Below are positions 1 through 2,491 of a stretch of 5,284 bases of DNA, piece after piece. This DNA comes from Verrucomicrobiales bacterium (GTDB lineage: Bacteria; Verrucomicrobiota; Verrucomicrobiia; Limisphaerales; UBA1100). The position numbers were made by a program, and so were the translations under genes. The notes under the pieces are model-generated. The model was not told the origin of the DNA and made no database searches. It saw only the letters and a list, made by a program, of their open reading frames with translations. The first letter of the stretch is position 1. Every line of letters starts with the position of its first letter. Location: NCBI GenBank assembly GCA_002718935.1, contig PBFV01000054.1:1-5284 (forward strand), read 5' to 3'.

Positions 1-1
1 C

Positions 2-100
2 TCAAAATTGGAATCTAGAATTGCCAAGAAACACGGTTTCAAAAACGTCACCCACCAACTGGAGTTTTTCGGACTTTGCTCAAGCTGCCAAACGGCTTGA
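2..100 (+). CDS. Fur/PerR/Zur-family metalloregulator, C-terminal end only
   Basis: The second reading frame is open from the left edge to a TGA at 98-100 and gives the last 32 residues of a protein. They contain IAKKHGFKNVTHQLEFFGLC followed by SSCQTA. This is the C-terminal dimerisation and metal-binding end of the ferric uptake regulator family, where the pattern 'GF.(x)n-H-x-LE-(Y/F)-G-x-C-x-x-C' is highly conserved. The visible CSSC pair (codons at 77-79 and 86-88) would be one half of the structural zinc site; the His and Glu before it lie where family metal ligands usually sit. Family members are about 130-160 residues, so roughly three quarters, including the winged-helix DNA-binding domain, is missing to the left. 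Fur, PerR and Zur cannot be told apart from this piece. The protein stops seven residues after the last cysteine, with no histidine-rich tail. Confidence 0.85.
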   Translation, partial: SKLESRIAKKHGFKNVTHQLEFFGLCSSCQTA

Positions 101-112
101 AAACGATCCTAA

Positions 113-153
113 GTTTGGACCAAACGAACATCGAAACCCCCGTTTTCTGGGGT
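113..153 (+). terminator. Two small hairpins just after the Fur-family stop; weak terminator candidate
   Basis: Thirteen bases after the TGA there is an inverted repeat GTTTGG-A-CCAAAC (113-125). A second one, ACCCC (136-140) with GGGGT (149-153), follows around an 8-base loop. Their position suits the end of the Fur-family transcript. However, neither is followed by a T tract, and the first arm pair leaves only a very small loop. A factor-independent terminator is therefore possible but poorly supported. Confidence 0.2.
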
Positions 154-182
154 AACAGCTATTCCCCCGATCAGCCAGAAAA

Positions 183-301
183 CACTGAGAGACCCAATTC
201 TCGCAATGTTCTCCCTATGTCTCAGTGCTATTGGTGTGTGGGATTCTTCGTTTCGATGAATCTCAGTGTTTCTCAGGAGAATCGGTGAGAACAGTGGGAT
301 T
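183..301. repeat. Cluster of inverted repeats (structured intergenic element)
   Basis: Three foldable units follow one another. CACTGAGA (183-190) is exactly complementary to TCTCAGTG (220-227). GATTCTTCG (242-250) pairs with CGATGAATC (254-262), with one T-T mismatch and a 3-base loop. AATCTCAGTGTTTCTCA (259-275) pairs with TGAGAACAGTGGGATT (286-301), with one wobble, one G-G mismatch and one bulged T around a 10-base loop. The word TCTCAGTG occurs twice in the same direction (220-227 and 261-268) and once inverted (183-190). The second and third units overlap, so they would be alternative folds. This could be a REP-like extragenic element, an RNA leader or a small RNA; I recognise no known riboswitch. 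Confidence 0.5.
190..202 (+). repeat. Copy 1 of a 13-base direct repeat flanking the RCC1 gene
   Basis: The word AGACCCAATTCTC is found here and again at 1464-1476, one copy on each side of the RCC1 gene. See the second copy for context. Confidence 0.55.
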
Positions 302-419
302 GAGTTGGTGAGTCTCTGAACTTCTCTGAATTGGGAAGTGCAAAAAAAGGTTGCAGCCATCAGTGGGCAGGGCCAGCATTTCGGACGACCAAACTGGAAC
401 ACAATCCGATACCTTTATC

Positions 420-1375
420 ATGAAATCTAAACTCACACTATTTGTTACAGTACTTGCCGTTGCTTTGCTAAATGTGGGGTGTGTAACTGCGGAAAAACCT
501 AGACCGGCCTCCAAAGAAAGTGCCTTCCGATTGGTGAGTTGGGGGACGTTACAGGCTCCGATAGGTTTAAGAAATGTGAAGGCGATTGCAGCCGGGCAGT
601 CACATGCTTTAGCCTTACTCAAAGACGGCAGCGTCATTGGTTGGGGGGATAACTCCCAAGGCCAAGCTACCCCCCCCAATGGGTTAAAGGGCGTGGTAGC
701 AATCGATGCAGGCTATAATCACAGCGTTGCATTAAAAGGCGATGGAACGGTTGTGTGCTGGGGTGCCAATTCTTATGGGCGCTCCACACCTCCGGAAGGA
801 TTAACCGACGTAGTATCAATTTCCGCGGCTTCGTGGCAGACTTTAGCACTGAAAAAAATGGTGAGATTGTGGGTTGGGGCAGGAATGACAGCCGAGGCGA
901 AGATATAGGCCTTGCTCGGCCGCCGGACGGCTTGAGGGATGTCATCGCTGTTGCCGCAGGTGAGAAACACAATTTGGCTGTAAAAAAAGACGGGACAATT
1001 GTCGGCTGGGGTTCCAGTTATCGGGGGAAGATTAGTCCTCCTGAAGGACTAAATAATGTTATCAAAATTGCTGCTGGTGAGAATCACAGCATTGCTTTGA
1101 CCGAAGATGGCAAGGTGCATGTTTTCGGTTATAATAATTACCATCAATGCGGCCCTATGCCTGTTACTATGGAAGGCAAAAAGATTTTAGCGATTGATGC
1201 AGGGTATCAATATAGTCTTGCCCTAGATGCAGATGGCGTTGTCTATGCGTGGGGAGGGGCTAGAGAAATCGGAGTGGATACAAATCCCGCGGTTGTTCCA
1301 CAAGCGGGGCTACTAAATAACGTAGCAGCCATTGCTGCAGGACATACATTTGGACTTGCTTTGATAAGAGAATAA
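420..1375 (+). pseudogene. Exported RCC1-repeat beta-propeller protein, broken by a one-base frameshift
   Basis: Two overlapping frames encode halves of one protein. The first runs from ATG 420 to TAG 906-908 (162 residues); the second continues in the -1 frame to TAA 1373-1375. Adding one A to the A7 run at 852-858 joins them into 318 residues. The N-terminus is a signal peptide (MKSKLTLFVTVLAVALLNVGC), cleaved either as a lipoprotein before Cys21 (the NVGC lipobox is imperfect) or after VTA24. Seven repeats of the type 'A-I-A-A-G-x-x-H-x-L-A-L-x-x-D-G-x-V-x-x-W-G' begin near residues 55, 94, 133, 177, 216, 258 and 304. This is the RCC1 family pattern (seven-bladed propeller). The last repeat lacks its WG strand, which the N-terminal LVSWG (38-42) could supply. 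RCC1-like propellers are usually interaction modules; the bacterial partner is unknown. ATG 420 was chosen over an in-frame ATG at 351 because the signal peptide begins there. A sequencing error or transcriptional slippage could mean the gene is functional. Confidence 0.85.
851..859 (+). other. Frame-break site in the RCC1 gene (run of seven A)
   Basis: Before this site the frame reads TLALKK, then diverges into MVRLWVG. In the -1 frame the reading after it is NGEIVGWG, exactly what the repeat expects (compare LAVKKDGTIVGWG later in the same gene). Eight A instead of seven would give LALKKNGEIVGWG. The break falls inside the third propeller blade. Other homopolymers in the gene, including C8 at 670-677, leave the frame intact. 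Confidence 0.8.
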
Positions 1376-1463
1376 CCCTCTGCGATCTCGAGAAACCAAA
1401 AAAGTAAACCTCTTTCCCCTCTTCACCCACCCAATCATCTCAGATAACTCATCAATCACGGTA

Positions 1464-1476
1464 AGACCCAATTCTC
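1464..1476 (+). repeat. Copy 2 of the 13-base direct repeat flanking the RCC1 gene
   Basis: This copy of AGACCCAATTCTC matches 190-202 exactly. Both copies lie in TCTC-rich non-coding DNA and both are followed by a pair of TCTCTGA words: 123 bases later at copy 1 and 67 bases later at copy 2. The two flanks may therefore be diverged copies of one intergenic element. One 13-base match alone could be chance. Confidence 0.5.
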
Positions 1477-1488
1477 CCGGGAGATCTC
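1473..1488. repeat. Overlapping perfect palindromes TCTCCCGGGAGA and GAGATCTC
   Basis: TCTCCCGGGAGA (1473-1484) is a perfect 12-base palindrome. It overlaps GAGATCTC (1481-1488), a perfect 8-base one, and starts inside the 13-base repeat. A related hairpin, TTCTC-AG-GAGAA (270-281), lies in the upstream flank. No function is apparent. Confidence 0.45.
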
Positions 1489-1579
1489 ACATATCTCGAC
1501 ACAGATAACACAGTTTTCTCCACGACTAATTCTCTGAGTCATCTCTGAATCTAATTACAGGAATTCCAGGAACCCACAG

Positions 1580-1593
1580 ATTCCAATTGGAAT
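1580..1593. promoter_or_regulatory. 14-base perfect palindrome, possible operator before the NIPSNAP gene
   Basis: ATTCCAATTGGAAT is a perfect 14-base palindrome. A shorter one, GGAATTCC (1560-1567), lies upstream with centres 23 bases apart, about two helical turns. The site is about 100 bases before the NIPSNAP start, a plausible place for a dimeric regulator to bind. No promoter elements beside it are convincing, and the bound protein is unknown. Confidence 0.3.
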
Positions 1594-1610
1594 AACCTAG
1601 AAAAGAGTTG

Positions 1611-1694
1611 GATGTGTTTTGGGAATCGAACCCAACGGACATCTCCTTTTGAAGTTGCCTTTCGGGTGGCGTGCCTCAACATCACGGCACACAT
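1611..1694 (-). other. tRNA-like segment on the minus strand, possibly a degenerate class II tRNA
   Basis: Read on the minus strand, 1619-1635 is TTGGG-TTCGATT-CCCAA: a perfect five-base-pair T arm with the canonical TTCRANY loop. The next seven bases, AACACAT (1618-1612), pair at six of seven positions with ATGTGTG (1694-1688), the expected 5' acceptor strand, giving an 84-base unit as in Ser/Leu-type tRNAs. A D-arm-like GTG/CAC stem around ATGTTGAGG follows at the correct place. Against a working tRNA: I cannot fold a five-pair anticodon stem with a T33 loop, and the 3' end reads C-CAA, with a CCA one base out of register. It is either a tRNA remnant or chance. It ends on the NIPSNAP start codon, so in that mRNA it would lie as a complementary folded leader. 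Confidence 0.3.
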
Positions 1695-2439
1695 GAAACG
1701 CATCATTCCTTTCTTTGCATTTTTGATTTTGGCCGCGGGCGTTTTCGCGGAGGACACTCGTTGTTATGAGCTGCGCATTTACACGGCGGCGGAGGGCAAA
1801 CTGGAGGCGCTCAATGCGCGGTTCCGCGACCACACTTGCGCGCTGTTCGAAAAGCATGGGCTCACCAATATCGGCTATTGGGTGCCGCTGGACGCCAAGG
1901 ATAACCGACTCATTTACGTGATCAGCTCGCCGAACCGCGCGGCACACGCCAAATCGTTTGAGGCGTTCCTGAATGATCCGGACTGGAAAAAGGCCTACGC
2001 GGCGTCCACCAAGAACGGCCGATTGGTGGCCAAGATTGAGAGTACCTTTCTCAGCGCAGTGGATTACTCGCCGGCGGTGAAGGCTATCACGACCAAGGCT
2101 ATCCGCGTGTTCGAGCTACGCACCTACGTGACCGCGGAGAATCGGCTCAAGAATCTGCACGCCCGTTTTCGCGATCACACCTGCGCGTTGTTCGAGAAGC
2201 ACGGCATGTCCAACATCGCCTACTGGACGCCGATGGACGCCAACAAGGGCAAGGCCAACACGCTCACGTACATTATTTCCCACAAGAGCAAAAAGCAGGC
2301 GGGCAAGAATTGGCAGGGATTCATCGGCGATGCCGACTGGAAAAAGGCCCGCGCGGCGTCAGTGAAGGACGGCAAAATCCTCGCCCAACGCCCCGCCTCC
2401 ACCTACATGAAGGCGGTGGATTACTCGCCGATCAAGTAA
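1693..2439 (+). CDS. Secreted protein with two tandem NIPSNAP domains
   Basis: The 248-residue product begins with a clear signal peptide (MKRIIPFFAFLILAAGVFA, cleavage before Glu20), which is why ATG 1693 is preferred to the in-frame ATG at 1612. The mature part is two copies of a NIPSNAP-like ferredoxin-fold (dimeric alpha-beta barrel) domain, about residues 24-125 and 138-248, offset by 115 residues. Each opens with the family's (Y/F)ELR(I/T)Y strand (25-30, 140-145), then an identical FRDHTCALFEKHG (44-56, 159-171), then NI(G/A)YW, a DPDWKKA/DADWKKA helix, and ends in VDYSP. NIPSNAP proteins have no settled enzymatic role; exported bacterial members with one or two copies are frequent in Planctomycetota and Verrucomicrobiota. 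Two copies in one chain could make the barrel within one molecule. The DUF1549/DUF1553 gene follows after 52 bases on the same strand, suggesting co-transcription. No Shine-Dalgarno sequence is seen. Confidence 0.9.
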   Translation: MKRIIPFFAFLILAAGVFAEDTRCYELRIYTAAEGKLEALNARFRDHTCALFEKHGLTNIGYWVPLDAKDNRLIYVISSPNRAAHAKSFEAFLNDPDWKKAYAASTKNGRLVAKIESTFLSAVDYSPAVKAITTKAIRVFELRTYVTAENRLKNLHARFRDHTCALFEKHGMSNIAYWTPMDANKGKANTLTYIISHKSKKQAGKNWQGFIGDADWKKARAASVKDGKILAQRPASTYMKAVDYSPIK

Positions 2440-2455
2440 ATCGGGGTCATTTTTT

Positions 2456-2476
2456 CCGGATTTTTGAATAATCCGG
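2456..2476. promoter_or_regulatory. Hairpin in the NIPSNAP-DUF1549 gap
   Basis: CCGGATT (2456-2462) pairs perfectly with AATCCGG (2470-2476) around a 7-base loop. It lies 16 bases after the NIPSNAP stop and 15 bases before the next start. The T run is on the 5' side (2450-2455), not the 3' side, so this is not a standard + strand terminator. It may be an mRNA-processing or stability element, or modulate entry into the downstream gene. Confidence 0.4.
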
Positions 2477-2491
2477 CCGCGTCATATTCCA

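Larger units (their letters stand above)
101..419. other. Non-coding stretch between the Fur-family gene and the RCC1 gene
   Basis: No convincing gene lies in these 319 bases. Short open frames on both strands give peptides with no recognisable family, no signal peptide and no ribosome binding site. The stretch contains the two small hairpins near 113-153, a cluster of inverted repeats at 183-301, and a closely spaced pair of TCTCTGA words (313-319 and 323-329). The promoter of the RCC1 gene should lie here, but I could not identify a -35/-10 pair with confidence. No Shine-Dalgarno sequence precedes the ATG at 420. Confidence 0.6.
1376..1692. other. Non-coding stretch between the RCC1 and NIPSNAP genes
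   Basis: I see no gene in these 317 bases. The left part (about 1376-1560) is rich in TCTC/GAGA words. It contains CAGATAAC twice (1441-1448 and 1502-1509), a 13-base word shared with the other side of the RCC1 gene, and TCTCTGA twice (1531-1537 and 1542-1548). The right part carries perfect palindromes at 1560-1567 and 1580-1593 and a minus-strand tRNA-like segment up to 1694. No terminator with a T tract follows the RCC1 stop codon, and no convincing -35/-10 pair or Shine-Dalgarno sequence is visible before the NIPSNAP gene. Confidence 0.6.

Noticed and set aside
76..288. Plus-strand open frame of 70 codons
   Set aside because: It starts inside the Fur-family coding sequence in a different frame, runs through the inverted-repeat cluster and shows no recognisable motif.
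109..679. Minus-strand open frames at 109-402 and 263-679
   Set aside because: They cover the non-coding repeats and the start of the RCC1 gene in antisense. The translations have no family resemblance, and the sense-strand propeller repeats explain 420-679.
851..859. Programmed -1 ribosomal frameshift site
   Set aside because: The zero-frame codons AAA-AAA are preceded by G, so simultaneous slipping would re-pair the first tRNA on GAA. I see no strong downstream stem or upstream Shine-Dalgarno-like stimulator. A miscounted or mutated A run is simpler.
1376..1560. CRISPR-like array in the TCTC-rich stretch
   Set aside because: The repeated words are only 7-13 bases, irregularly spaced and not separated by uniform spacers.
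1612..1692. Upstream in-frame start extending the NIPSNAP protein by 27 residues
   Set aside because: The extension would place the obvious signal peptide internally, and its codons coincide with the tRNA-like segment. ATG 1693 gives a standard exported N-terminus.
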